Position numbers and translations under genes: made by a program
Shown: positions 1 through 5,982 of the stretch, piece by piece
Numbering within the stretch: position 1 is the first letter of the stretch
Layout: every line of letters begins with the position of its first letter
From: an uncultured Collinsella sp.
GTDB taxonomy: Bacteria; Actinomycetota; Coriobacteriia; Coriobacteriales; Coriobacteriaceae
DNA: 7,644 nucleotides
NCBI GenBank assembly: GCA_905209765.1
Contig: CAJLUE010000076.1
Coordinates: forward strand, 1-7,644
Direction: 5' to 3'
Notes under the pieces: model-generated
Seen by the model: the letters and a program-made list of their open reading frames with translations, nothing else
Told to the model about the DNA's origin: nothing
Databases searched by the model: none

Positions 1-97
1 AGGCCCTCGCGGCCTAGTCGCTATTTAGGGCGTCCAAGATTTGGGGCGCAGTTCATGTGATACCGGCGGGCATTTTACGTTTTGGGCGCGGTGGGCG

Positions 98-1327
98 CTA
101 CACGCGCGTCGCATCCTTGGGGCTCATGGTCATGCTCTGGAAGCGGTTCTCCATGTAGTCGTTATCGAAGTACTTGCCATAGAACTGCGCGACGGGAATA
201 TCCGGCTCCGTACCGTTGACGCGCTGGTACCAGTAGTCGAGCGACTGTAGCGTCATGACGCCGTCGACCAGCATAATGACGGTAAAGATGACGGTAGCCG
301 AGTAGCGGCTCTTCCACGGAATCATGTTGATGAGCTTGAGCAGCCTCGGCAGCAGCAGCTTGATCCAGATAAGGCCACCCAGGCCCCACAGGCAGGCAAA
401 GCCCGTGCAGGTGCGTCCGCCCGTAAGGACGGCGAGTGGGTCGGGCATGCCGAACAGCTTCATGTGCGAGTAGCTCCACGAGACCACGCCAAATGAGGTC
501 TGCATAAACCAGCCCACGAACACCTCAAAGCTCGCGCCGAGCACAGCGCTTACCAGGAAAATGATGATGGGGTTCTTTTTATAGAAGCGGTTGAGCACCA
601 TGGTCATGAGTACGGCACCAAAGCCATAGATGGGGCTGAAGGGACCAAACAGCATGCCGGCGCGGTCCTGGTAGACGCCTGGGTCGTCGACCGTCATGTG
701 CCAGATGTCCTCGGCGATCAGACCGAGCACGCAGCAGACGAGGAATACCCAGAACAGGTTGAAGTAGTTGAGCTTGATGTAGCCCTCGCCGGTTTCATCG
801 CGGCCGAGCATGCCCTCGTCCGCGGCGTCGCGGTCGAGCATCTCCTGCAGGCGGCGCTGCAGTTCGCGCTCCTGGCGCAGCGTGGGGTCGACGGTGGCCG
901 AAAGCGCGATGAGGATGCCGAGCTGGACGGCGGGACGAAGCAAGAAGAGCCCGATACCCTGGAGCATCACGTCGACCAAAAGCTCGACGACGGTGAATGC
1001 AATAAGGATGTAGGACAGGCGGGCGGCGTTGCGGCGCTGGTTTTTGATAAGGTCCAGGCCAAAGATGATCAGGATGACGGCACTTGCCGCAGAGAGCATG
1101 ATGCCGGCGACGATGAGTCCAACCGCGACGAGCGTGTTGTCGCCGAGCTTGGCAGCGGCGTTGCCGTTAATGAGCGCGGTGATGACCTGCCACATAAAGG
1201 CGGCGACCGACGGGAGCGTGCCCACGCCGGACAGGATGCACAGGACGGCGTACACCTTAATGATGAGGGGAATCTTCTTGACCTCCGTGGCGCTGGGGAC
1301 GCTGGGGTCGAGTTCGTTTCGATCCAT
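98..1327 (-). CDS. CmpB-like multi-spanning membrane protein (putative ABC transporter permease, PF06541 type)
   Basis: A 409-residue integral membrane protein. The C-terminal half (about 185-335) carries the hallmarks of the PF06541 family: AGMLFGPFSPIYGFGA at about 223-238, a membrane glutamate in GASFEVFVGW (Glu268), WSYS at 284-287, and GGRTCTGFACLWGLGG at about 303-318. The N-terminal half (about 20-146) adds four further hydrophobic segments, which typical short family members lack as far as I recall. A charged, possibly coiled-coil linker (about 149-175, rich in Arg, Glu, Gln and Asp) joins the two halves. Another hydrophobic segment lies at about 343-362, followed by a hydrophilic tail. 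The start is supported by GAGAAAGG (plus-strand positions 1334-1341) six bases upstream of ATG. The family name 'ABC transporter permease' is an annotation tradition: no ATPase or binding protein is encoded nearby, so transport function is unproven. It is divergent from purF. Family assignment is fairly sure; function is unknown. Confidence 0.85.
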   Translation of the reverse strand: MDRNELDPSVPSATEVKKIPLIIKVYAVLCILSGVGTLPSVAAFMWQVITALINGNAAAKLGDNTLVAVGLIVAGIMLSAASAVILIIFGLDLIKNQRRNAARLSYILIAFTVVELLVDVMLQGIGLFLLRPAVQLGILIALSATVDPTLRQERELQRRLQEMLDRDAADEGMLGRDETGEGYIKLNYFNLFWVFLVCCVLGLIAEDIWHMTVDDPGVYQDRAGMLFGPFSPIYGFGAVLMTMVLNRFYKKNPIIIFLVSAVLGASFEVFVGWFMQTSFGVVSWSYSHMKLFGMPDPLAVLTGGRTCTGFACLWGLGGLIWIKLLLPRLLKLINMIPWKSRYSATVIFTVIMLVDGVMTLQSLDYWYQRVNGTEPDIPVAQFYGKYFDNDYMENRFQSMTMSPKDATRV

Positions 1328-1353
1328 ACAGAACCTTTCTCGCTTTGTCCTAG

Positions 1354-1382
1354 GTTACAAGGATACGCCGCCGACCTGCCAA
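1354..1382 (-). promoter_or_regulatory. Candidate sigma-70-type promoter for the CmpB-like gene
   Basis: Read on the minus strand, TTGGCA (plus positions 1377-1382; 5 of 6 to TTGACA) is followed after exactly 17 bases by TGTAAC (1354-1359; 4 of 6 to TATAAT). The -10 lies 26 bases upstream of the start codon at 1327, with the ribosome binding site between them. An inverted repeat, GGACG-AA-CGTCC (1389-1400), sits just upstream of the -35 and could be an operator. This is a consensus match by eye only. Confidence 0.35.
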
Positions 1383-1542
1383 AAGACAGGACGAACGTCC
1401 CAATTGCAACTTTGTAATCCCCAACGGTGGACACAGCGGCCATCTGGGGGCGCGGGCGCTGGCACTGGACAGACCGATAAAATGTTTGGCCACAAAACAG
1501 ATTATTAGCTCGGTGGGCTTTTAAAAAGCGCTGCTCATGCGC

Positions 1543-1571
1543 TGGGGAGCGTGTCGCGCCGTGCGTATAAT
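1543..1571 (+). promoter_or_regulatory. Candidate promoter for purF
   Basis: A perfect TATAAT lies at 1566-1571, 41 bases upstream of the purF ATG. The best -35 at 17-base spacing is weak (TGGGGA at 1543-1548, 3 of 6), which would suit an activated or otherwise regulated promoter. Two symmetrical sequences lie around and upstream of the -35: GCTTTTAAAAAGC (1517-1529) and AGCGC-7-GCGCT (1527-1543). The predicted 5' leader is only about 35 bases, too short for a purine or other riboswitch, so any purine control would have to act at the DNA level. The -10 is convincing; the rest is inference. Confidence 0.5.
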
Positions 1572-1612
1572 AAGGCGGGTAACGCCAAAATACGAGGCTC
1601 TGAGGGGATGCC

Positions 1613-3283
1613 ATGTCTCAAGAAACCATCCGCGCGGCCGAGCGTGCCGCGGGACAGGTGAACACCATGTCGACGTATGATCCGGACTCCGACCAGCTGC
1701 ATGAGGAATGCGGCGTTTTTGGTGTCTGGGCGCCCGATCGCGACGTGGCTCGACTGACGTACTTTGGCCTGCGTGCATTGCAGCACCGTGGCCAAGAATC
1801 GGCGGGAATCGCCGTGGGTGACGGCGGCACGGTTATGGTTCGCAAGGACCTGGGCCTGCTCGACCGTGTGTTCTCCAATGCCGATTTGTCGACGCTCTCC
1901 GGTCAGCTGGCCGTGGGCCATGTGCGCTACGGCACCGCCGGCGCCAAGAGCTGGGAAGCCTCTCAGCCGCACCTCTCTACCATCAATAGCGTCATTATCG
2001 CGCTCGCGCACAACGGCACCCTCGTCAACACCGACGAGCTGCGTCGCCAGCTGATCGAGCTGGGCGTACCGTTCCTCTCCAACTCGGATTCCGAGGTCGC
2101 GACCAAACTCATCGGCTATTTTACTCAGCGTACAGGCCATCTGCGCGAGGGCATTCGCAAGACCATGGAGCTCGTGCGCGGCGGCTACGCCATGACGCTC
2201 ATCAACGAGCAGGCGCTCTACGCATTCCGCGATCCGCACGGCATTCGCCCGCTCGTGCTGGGCAAGCTGGTGGACGAGGGCCTGGACCAGGCCGATGCTG
2301 CATCCGTTTCGCAGCTGCCGTCGCAGGACGGCGCCGCGACGGTCGACGCCACCACCCATGTCACCCGCGCCGGCGGCTGGGTCGTCGCCTCCGAGACTTG
2401 TGCGCTCGACATTGTGGGCGCCGAGTACGTCCGCGACGTCCGTCCCGGTGAGATTTTGCGCATCAGCGCCGAGGGCCTTGTGTCCGAGCAGGGCGTGCCT
2501 GCCGCCGAAGAGCCTGCTAACTGCATCTTTGAGCAGGTCTACTTCGCTCGCCCCGACTCCATCATGAACGGCAAGAGCGTCTACGCCTGCCGTTATGACA
2601 TGGGTCGTCAGCTGGCACATGAGGAGCCCGTCGAGGCCGACCTGGTCATCGGCGTGCCCGACTCCGGCCTGCCGCCCGCGGAGGGCTATTCGCACGAGAG
2701 CGGCATTCCCTTTGGCGAGGGCCTCATCAAGAACCGCTATGTGGGCCGTACGTTTATCGAGCCTACGCAGGAGCTGCGTGCCATGGGCGTGCGTATGAAG
2801 CTCAACCCGCTGCGTGACAACATCGAGGGCAAGCGCCTGGTCGTCATCGACGACTCCATTGTGCGCGGCACCACCATGGTGCAGCTCGTCAAGATGCTGC
2901 GCAACGCCGGCGCCAAGGAGATTCATATCCGCATTAACTCGCCCGAGGTCATCTGGCCGTGCTTCTACGGTATCGATACCGACGTGCAGTCGCAGCTTAT
3001 CAGCGCCAACAAGACGGTCGACGAGATTTGCGAGTACATTGGCGCCGATTCGCTGGCCTTCCTTTCGGTCGAGGGCCTGCTGAAGGTCATGCCCAAGGGC
3101 GGTTACTGCGATGCGTGCTTTACCGGACGCTACCCCGTGGCGATTCCCGAGAGCTTTGGCCGCGACAAGTTCATGGAGGGCTTTAAGCCCCGCAACCTGG
3201 ACAAGCCGCTGCACTTTGACGACGACGCCGTGGTCGAGAAATACGACGACCGCAGCTGGGAAGAGGAGCACGGCGAGGCCTAA
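1613..3283 (+). CDS. purF: Amidophosphoribosyltransferase (glutamine PRPP amidotransferase), Fe-S type
   Basis: Cytosolic enzyme of the first committed step of purine synthesis: PRPP plus glutamine gives 5-phosphoribosylamine. The N-terminal Ntn glutaminase domain has the nucleophile Cys33 (EECGVFGVW), Arg105 (GHVRYGT), Asn134 (AHNGT) and Asp159 (SNSDSE). The C-terminal phosphoribosyltransferase domain has the PRPP loop VVIDDSIVRGTT at 410-421. Cys304 (NCIFE), Cys450 (PCFYG), and Cys499 and Cys502 (CDACFTG) match the four [4Fe-4S] ligands of the Bacillus subtilis enzyme, so the first 32 residues are presumably a cleaved propeptide. At 556 residues it is long for the family (about 470-510). 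The excess is an insertion at about 220-254, the long N-terminus and an acidic C-terminal tail. The start at 1613 has GAGGGG five bases upstream. An in-frame ATG at 1667 (Met19), with AGGTGA upstream, is a credible alternative giving a 14-residue propeptide. First gene of a probable purF-purM-purN unit. Confidence 0.97.
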   Translation: MSQETIRAAERAAGQVNTMSTYDPDSDQLHEECGVFGVWAPDRDVARLTYFGLRALQHRGQESAGIAVGDGGTVMVRKDLGLLDRVFSNADLSTLSGQLAVGHVRYGTAGAKSWEASQPHLSTINSVIIALAHNGTLVNTDELRRQLIELGVPFLSNSDSEVATKLIGYFTQRTGHLREGIRKTMELVRGGYAMTLINEQALYAFRDPHGIRPLVLGKLVDEGLDQADAASVSQLPSQDGAATVDATTHVTRAGGWVVASETCALDIVGAEYVRDVRPGEILRISAEGLVSEQGVPAAEEPANCIFEQVYFARPDSIMNGKSVYACRYDMGRQLAHEEPVEADLVIGVPDSGLPPAEGYSHESGIPFGEGLIKNRYVGRTFIEPTQELRAMGVRMKLNPLRDNIEGKRLVVIDDSIVRGTTMVQLVKMLRNAGAKEIHIRINSPEVIWPCFYGIDTDVQSQLISANKTVDEICEYIGADSLAFLSVEGLLKVMPKGGYCDACFTGRYPVAIPESFGRDKFMEGFKPRNLDKPLHFDDDAVVEKYDDRSWEEEHGEA

Positions 3284-3323
3284 AACCTGCCATTTAGGGA
3301 CAGGTTTATTTTGGCAGGTTTTA
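3281..3323 (+). terminator. Hairpin overlapping the purF stop codon; possible partial terminator or attenuator
   Basis: TAAAACCTGCCA (3281-3292) is the perfect reverse complement of TGGCAGGTTTTA (3312-3323), a 12-bp stem with a 19-base loop. The 3' arm ends in TTTTA and T-rich sequence follows, so it could act as a weak intrinsic terminator in either direction. An alternative, smaller stem, ACCTG (3285-3289) with CAGGT (3301-3305), uses the same 5' arm, so the two folds exclude each other. The stem contains the purF stop codon. Because purM lies downstream in the same direction, partial termination or 3'-end protection of purF mRNA is more likely than full termination. The loop contains GGGACAGG, a core shared with other spacers in this window. 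Confidence 0.45.
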
Positions 3324-3391
3324 TCTGCTGTTTTGTTGATATGACGGCGCGTGCTGTTATGGCGCGCGCCGAAATGAACGCAACTATGAGC

Positions 3392-3420
3392 ACCGTTTGG
3401 CGCCCGCGCGGCGCCACGGT
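3392..3420 (+). other. GC-rich hairpin just upstream of the purM ribosome binding site
   Basis: ACCGT (3392-3396) pairs with ACGGT (3416-3420). Inside, GGCGCC (3399-3404) pairs with GGCGCC (3410-3415), giving 11 base pairs with a two-base bulge and a 5-base loop. It ends five bases before the GAGAGGAAGG ribosome binding site of purM and has no T tract, so it is not a terminator. Possible roles are 5'-end stabilisation of a processed purM-purN mRNA or modulation of purM translation. A 10-bp palindrome, GGCGCGCGCC (3361-3370), lies shortly upstream. I see no good promoter in this gap. Confidence 0.4.
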
Positions 3421-3440
3421 AGTGGGAGAGGAAGGCTCAG

Positions 3441-4544
3441 ATGAGCGACAGCAAGCATGTGACGTACGAGGACGCCGGCGTCGATACCGCCGAGGGCGGC
3501 CGCGCCGTCGACGCTATTAAGCAGATGGTCAAGGACACCAACCGCCCCGAGGTCATCGGCGGCATCGGTGGCTTTGGTGGCCTGTTCTCGGCCGCCGCGC
3601 TTAAGGATATGGAAGACCCGATCTTGATCAGCGGCACCGACGGCGTGGGCACCAAGCTCGTGCTCGCCCAGATCATGGACCGTCACGAGACGGTGGGCCA
3701 GGACCTGGTCGCCATGTGCGTCAATGACATTTTGGCTTCGGGCGCCGAGCCGCTGTTCTTCCTGGATTACGTTGCCATCGGTCACATTGAGGCCGAGCAC
3801 ATGGCAAAGATCATCAAGGGCGTGGCCGACGGCTGCAAGCTCGCGGGCTGCGCGCTCGTGGGCGGCGAGATGGCCGAGCACCCGGGCGTCATGGCCCCCG
3901 CCGATTACGACCTCGCCGGCTTTACCGTGGGTGTTGTCGACCGTCCCAAGATGCTCGACCCCGCGAACGTTCGCCCCGGCGATGTGATCCTGGGCCTGCC
4001 CTCCACTGGCGTGCACTCCAACGGCTACTCGCTCGTGCGCAAGGTCATCGGTGTCGACGGCATCAAGCCGGGCACACCCGAGGCTGCTGCCAAGGCCGAG
4101 GAGCTGAGCCGTCCGCTCGAGGAGCTCGGCGGTGCTTCGCTGGCCGACGCCCTGCTGGCTCCCACGCGCATTTATGTGAAGCCGATTCTTGAGCTGCTGC
4201 GCGGTGGCGCCAACGTTCATGCCATTGCCCATATCACCGGCGGCGGTATTACCGAGAACCTCAACCGCGCGCTCGCCGACGACGTCGATGCCGTGGTCAC
4301 CCGCAACGGCGCCGAGATGGGCTGGGACGTTCCGCCCGTCATCACCTATGTGTCGCGTCAGGCCGAGCTCGCGCCCAACGAGGCATGCAAGACCTTCAAC
4401 ATGGGTGTCGGCCTGTGCCTGATCGTCGCCCCCGAGGACGAGGCCACCGTGACCGAGGCTCTGGTCGCGCTGGGCGAGAAGCCGTTCCGCGTGGGCGAGT
4501 GCGTCGAGGGTTCCGGTAAGGTCGTGTACTCCGATGAGCGCTAA
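3441..4544 (+). CDS. purM: Phosphoribosylformylglycinamidine cyclo-ligase (AIR synthetase)
   Basis: Cytosolic ATP-dependent enzyme that closes the imidazole ring, converting FGAM to 5-aminoimidazole ribonucleotide. It has the length (367 residues) and motif order of the family: YEDAGVD near the N-terminus (9-15), GGIGGFGGLF (40-49), SGTDGVGTKL (64-73, nucleotide binding region), the ALVGGEMAEHPG segment (138-149), LPSTGVHSNGYSLVR (186-200) and the Gly-rich AHITGGGITENLNR (263-276), then FNMGVG (319-324). The usual GGETAEMPG is here GGEMAEHPG, a mild variation. GAGAGGAAGG ends five bases before the ATG. The gene lies 157 bases after purF and its last 11 bases overlap the start of purN. Confidence 0.97.
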   Translation: MSDSKHVTYEDAGVDTAEGGRAVDAIKQMVKDTNRPEVIGGIGGFGGLFSAAALKDMEDPILISGTDGVGTKLVLAQIMDRHETVGQDLVAMCVNDILASGAEPLFFLDYVAIGHIEAEHMAKIIKGVADGCKLAGCALVGGEMAEHPGVMAPADYDLAGFTVGVVDRPKMLDPANVRPGDVILGLPSTGVHSNGYSLVRKVIGVDGIKPGTPEAAAKAEELSRPLEELGGASLADALLAPTRIYVKPILELLRGGANVHAIAHITGGGITENLNRALADDVDAVVTRNGAEMGWDVPPVITYVSRQAELAPNEACKTFNMGVGLCLIVAPEDEATVTEALVALGEKPFRVGECVEGSGKVVYSDER

Positions 4545-5235
4545 CGAGCAGATGGCTGCTGCCGAGGGCCTGGGCTTTGTGCCCTACACCCGTCCGACCG
4601 GCACCGATACGGCTGAGCCGCTCAAGATCGGCGTGCTTATCAGCGGTTCGGGTACCAACCTGCAGGCGCTGATCGACCTGATCGCCGCCGGCAAGCTCAA
4701 CGCCTCGATTGAGCTTGTGGTGTCGAGCCGTCCTTCGGCCAAGGGCCTGCAGCGTGCCGAGCGTGCGGGTATCCAGACGCTCACGCTGTCCAAGGATGTC
4801 TATGCCGACCCCATCGCGGCTGACGAGATCATCGCGCATGAGCTGCTCGAGCGCGGCTGCGAGTACGTGGTGATGGCCGGCTACATGCGCATGGTGCACA
4901 CGCCGCTGCTGGCAGCGTTTCCCAATCGCGTGGTCAACCTACACCCGGCGCTGCTGCCGAGCTTTACCGGCGCCCATGCGATTGACGATGCGTTTGCTCG
5001 CGGCGTCAAGGTGACCGGCGTGACAGTGCACTTTGCCAACGAGATCTACGACAACGGCCCCATCATCGCCCAGCGCGCGCTGGCTGTCGAGGAGGGCTGG
5101 GACGTCGACACGCTCGAGGAGCACATCCACGCGATCGAGCACGTGCTGTATCCCGAGGTCGTGCAGATGCTCGCCGACGGTCGCGTTCACGTGCTGGAGA
5201 GCGGCAAGGTCGCAATTGATGCGCCTCGCGGCTAG
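4534..5235 (+). CDS. purN: Phosphoribosylglycinamide formyltransferase (GAR transformylase), folate-dependent
   Basis: Transfers the formyl group of 10-formyltetrahydrofolate to GAR, giving FGAR. The core starts at Leu30-Lys31 (KIGVLISGSGTNLQAL, the phosphate-binding region). The catalytic residues are Asn135 and His137 in VNLHPALLPSF and Asp173 in IYDNGPI; the Asn-to-Asp spacing of 38 equals that of the E. coli enzyme (Asn106, His108, Asp144). Homologues usually begin almost directly at the first beta strand, whereas this one has a 29-residue N-terminal extension. The chosen ATG at 4534 overlaps the end of purM by 11 bases in another frame. The upstream ribosome binding site is poor (AAGG about 13 bases away), so expression probably depends on translational coupling to purM. 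A start at Met7 (4552) is possible. No good start lies right at the core, which supports the extension being real. Followed by a strong terminator. Confidence 0.95.
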   Translation: MSANEQMAAAEGLGFVPYTRPTGTDTAEPLKIGVLISGSGTNLQALIDLIAAGKLNASIELVVSSRPSAKGLQRAERAGIQTLTLSKDVYADPIAADEIIAHELLERGCEYVVMAGYMRMVHTPLLAAFPNRVVNLHPALLPSFTGAHAIDDAFARGVKVTGVTVHFANEIYDNGPIIAQRALAVEEGWDVDTLEEHIHAIEHVLYPEVVQMLADGRVHVLESGKVAIDAPRG

Positions 5236-5266
5236 TGGCGCACAGTACAATTTAGCCGAGTAGTCA

Positions 5267-5310
5267 GGGTGGTCATTGGCGCCAAGGCGCAAGTGGCCAT
5301 CCTTTGTTTT
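5267..5310 (+). terminator. Intrinsic terminator of the pur genes
   Basis: Bases 5267-5302 fold into a nearly continuous stem of about 16 pairs: GGGTGGTCATT pairs with AAGTGGCCATCC with three G-T wobbles, then one G-A mismatch, then GCGC/GCGC closed by a CAAG tetraloop. TTTGTTTT follows immediately at 5303-5310. It lies 31 bases after the purN stop codon, in the right place and direction to end the purine transcript, and implies that the EIIA gene has its own promoter. Confidence 0.88.
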
Positions 5311-5337
5311 AGGTAGTCATCGGGGACGGTCTTTAAC

Positions 5338-5370
5338 GACTAGTCATTCAAGAACGTCGCAGGTGACTAG
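5338..5370 (+). promoter_or_regulatory. Inverted repeat upstream of the EIIA gene, candidate operator or leader hairpin
   Basis: CTAGTCA (5340-5346) and TGACTAG (5364-5370) are a perfect 7-bp inverted repeat with a 17-base spacer. The left arm also forms part of an 8-bp palindrome, GACTAGTC (5338-5345). It lies immediately before the ribosome binding site of the EIIA gene, in the short space after the pur terminator where that gene's promoter should be. I could not find a clear -35/-10 pair here. The role is a guess. Confidence 0.3.
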
Positions 5371-5387
5371 GCGAGAGAGGTGAGCGC

Positions 5388-5852
5388 ATGGCGGATAACG
5401 AAGCGCTGTTTACGCCTGAGCTGGTGTTTTATGATTGGGAGTGTGCGACGCCGGATGAGGTGTTTGCGCGGCTCGAGGGTGAGCTTGCCCCGCGCGGCTA
5501 CATTGCGTCCGGTTGGCTCGATGCCGTCCGCACGCGCGAGGACGCCTATCCCACGGGTCTCGCTATGCCGGCGGCCAACATCGCCATCCCACATACCGAT
5601 CCGGGATTTGTGGCCAAGCCCTATATCGCGGTGGTGAAGCCCGCCGCACCTGTGACGTTCAACGCGATGGCGGGCATGGGCGCCCCGGTGCCGTCGCAGA
5701 TCATCATCAATCTGGGCATTGCCGAGCCGGGCGGCCAGGTTGAGGCCCTGCAGGCGCTTATGAATATCTTTATGGATGCCGACGCTGCAGCCGATGTACT
5801 CGGCCAGACCACGCCCCAAGGCATGGTCGACGCCATCCGTCGCCACTTCTAA
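5388..5852 (+). CDS. Stand-alone PTS sugar transporter subunit IIA (fructose/mannitol/galactitol type)
   Basis: A 154-residue cytosolic EIIA domain. In the PTS this domain takes phosphate from HPr-His-P and passes it to an EIIB. The phosphorylation site is recognisable as PTGLAMPAANIAIPHTDP (55-72), with His69 the likely phospho-acceptor. This segment and the overall length resemble GatA-type (galactitol) EIIA proteins more than PtsN. The rest is a compact alpha/beta domain with VPSQIIINLGIAEPGGQVEALQAL-type strands and helices (101-124). GAGAGAGG ends seven bases before ATG. No EIIB or EIIC gene is adjacent, so it either serves a permease encoded elsewhere or works as a regulator; the sequence cannot decide. 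It is isolated upstream by the pur terminator and downstream by a repeat-rich spacer. Confidence 0.88.
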   Translation: MADNEALFTPELVFYDWECATPDEVFARLEGELAPRGYIASGWLDAVRTREDAYPTGLAMPAANIAIPHTDPGFVAKPYIAVVKPAAPVTFNAMAGMGAPVPSQIIINLGIAEPGGQVEALQALMNIFMDADAAADVLGQTTPQGMVDAIRRHF

Positions 5853-5863
5853 GGTGGAGCTAA

Positions 5864-5896
5864 GCCGGCACTTGGGGACTGTCCCTAACTGCCGGC
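5864..5896 (+). repeat. Nested inverted repeat after the EIIA gene
   Basis: GCCGGCA (5864-5870) and TGCCGGC (5890-5896) form a 7-bp stem. Inside it, GGGAC-T-GTCCC (5875-5885) is a second palindrome. The structure begins 11 bases after the EIIA stop codon. It is followed by ATAAAAGG rather than a T run, so it is a poor intrinsic terminator by sequence, though it may act as a 3'-end stabiliser or belong to a dispersed palindromic element. Confidence 0.5.
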
Positions 5897-5920
5897 ATAA
5901 AAGGAACGTCTCTAACTGCC
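5874..5920 (+). repeat. Two tandem imperfect copies of a ~20-base unit
   Basis: Copy one is GGGGACTGTCCCTAACTGCC (5874-5893) and copy two is AGGAACGTCTCTAACTGCC (5902-5920): 16 of 19 aligned bases are identical, with one gap. A further AACTGCC follows at 5921-5927. A related third copy, GGGGACGGTCTTTAACGAC, occurs at 5322-5340 in the spacer before the EIIA gene. Confidence 0.6.
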
Positions 5921-5930
5921 AACTGCCAGA

Positions 5931-5982
5931 CCTGTCCCCTTTGCACCAAAATGGTGCAGATTAACCCGTCCCCCATGCACCA
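5931..5982 (+). repeat. 18-base direct repeat with an internal TGCACCA/TGGTGCA hairpin
   Basis: CCTGTCCCCTTTGCACCA (5931-5948) and CCCGTCCCCCATGCACCA (5965-5982) match at 15 of 18 positions. The first TGCACCA (5942-5948) also pairs perfectly with TGGTGCA (5952-5958) across an AAA loop. No coding potential is seen here. Together with the previous repeats, these units occupy most of the 197-base spacer before the isomerase gene. Confidence 0.6.

Noticed and set aside
1..97. Terminator of the membrane protein gene (AGGCC-5-GGCCT at 1-15)
   Set aside because: A 5-bp stem at the window edge, more than 80 bases past the stop codon; the flanking sequence needed to judge a T tract is missing. Nothing else convincing is seen in 1-97.
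698..1417. Plus-strand open frame opposite the membrane protein gene
   Set aside because: Highly charged shadow translation (Asp/Glu/Arg rich), as expected from reading a hydrophobic membrane gene backwards; no domain.
1572..1612. Purine riboswitch upstream of purF
   Set aside because: The leader after the TATAAT is only about 35 bases and lacks the conserved core of purine or PRPP/ppGpp riboswitches.
1535..3271. Long minus-strand open frame (578 codons) opposite purF
   Set aside because: It mirrors purF in the antisense direction. High GC at third codon positions removes stop codons there; the translation resembles no family, and purF itself is certain.
3374..3520. Possible leader peptide starting in the purF-purM gap
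   Set aside because: It runs out of frame far into purM, has no ribosome binding site, and is not rich in any regulatory amino acid.
3384..4232. Minus-strand open frame opposite purM
   Set aside because: Shadow of purM with no domain evidence; purM has all its family motifs on the plus strand.
5864..5982. CRISPR array
   Set aside because: The repeats are few, short, imperfect and irregularly spaced, and no cas genes are present; they look like intergenic palindromic repeats.
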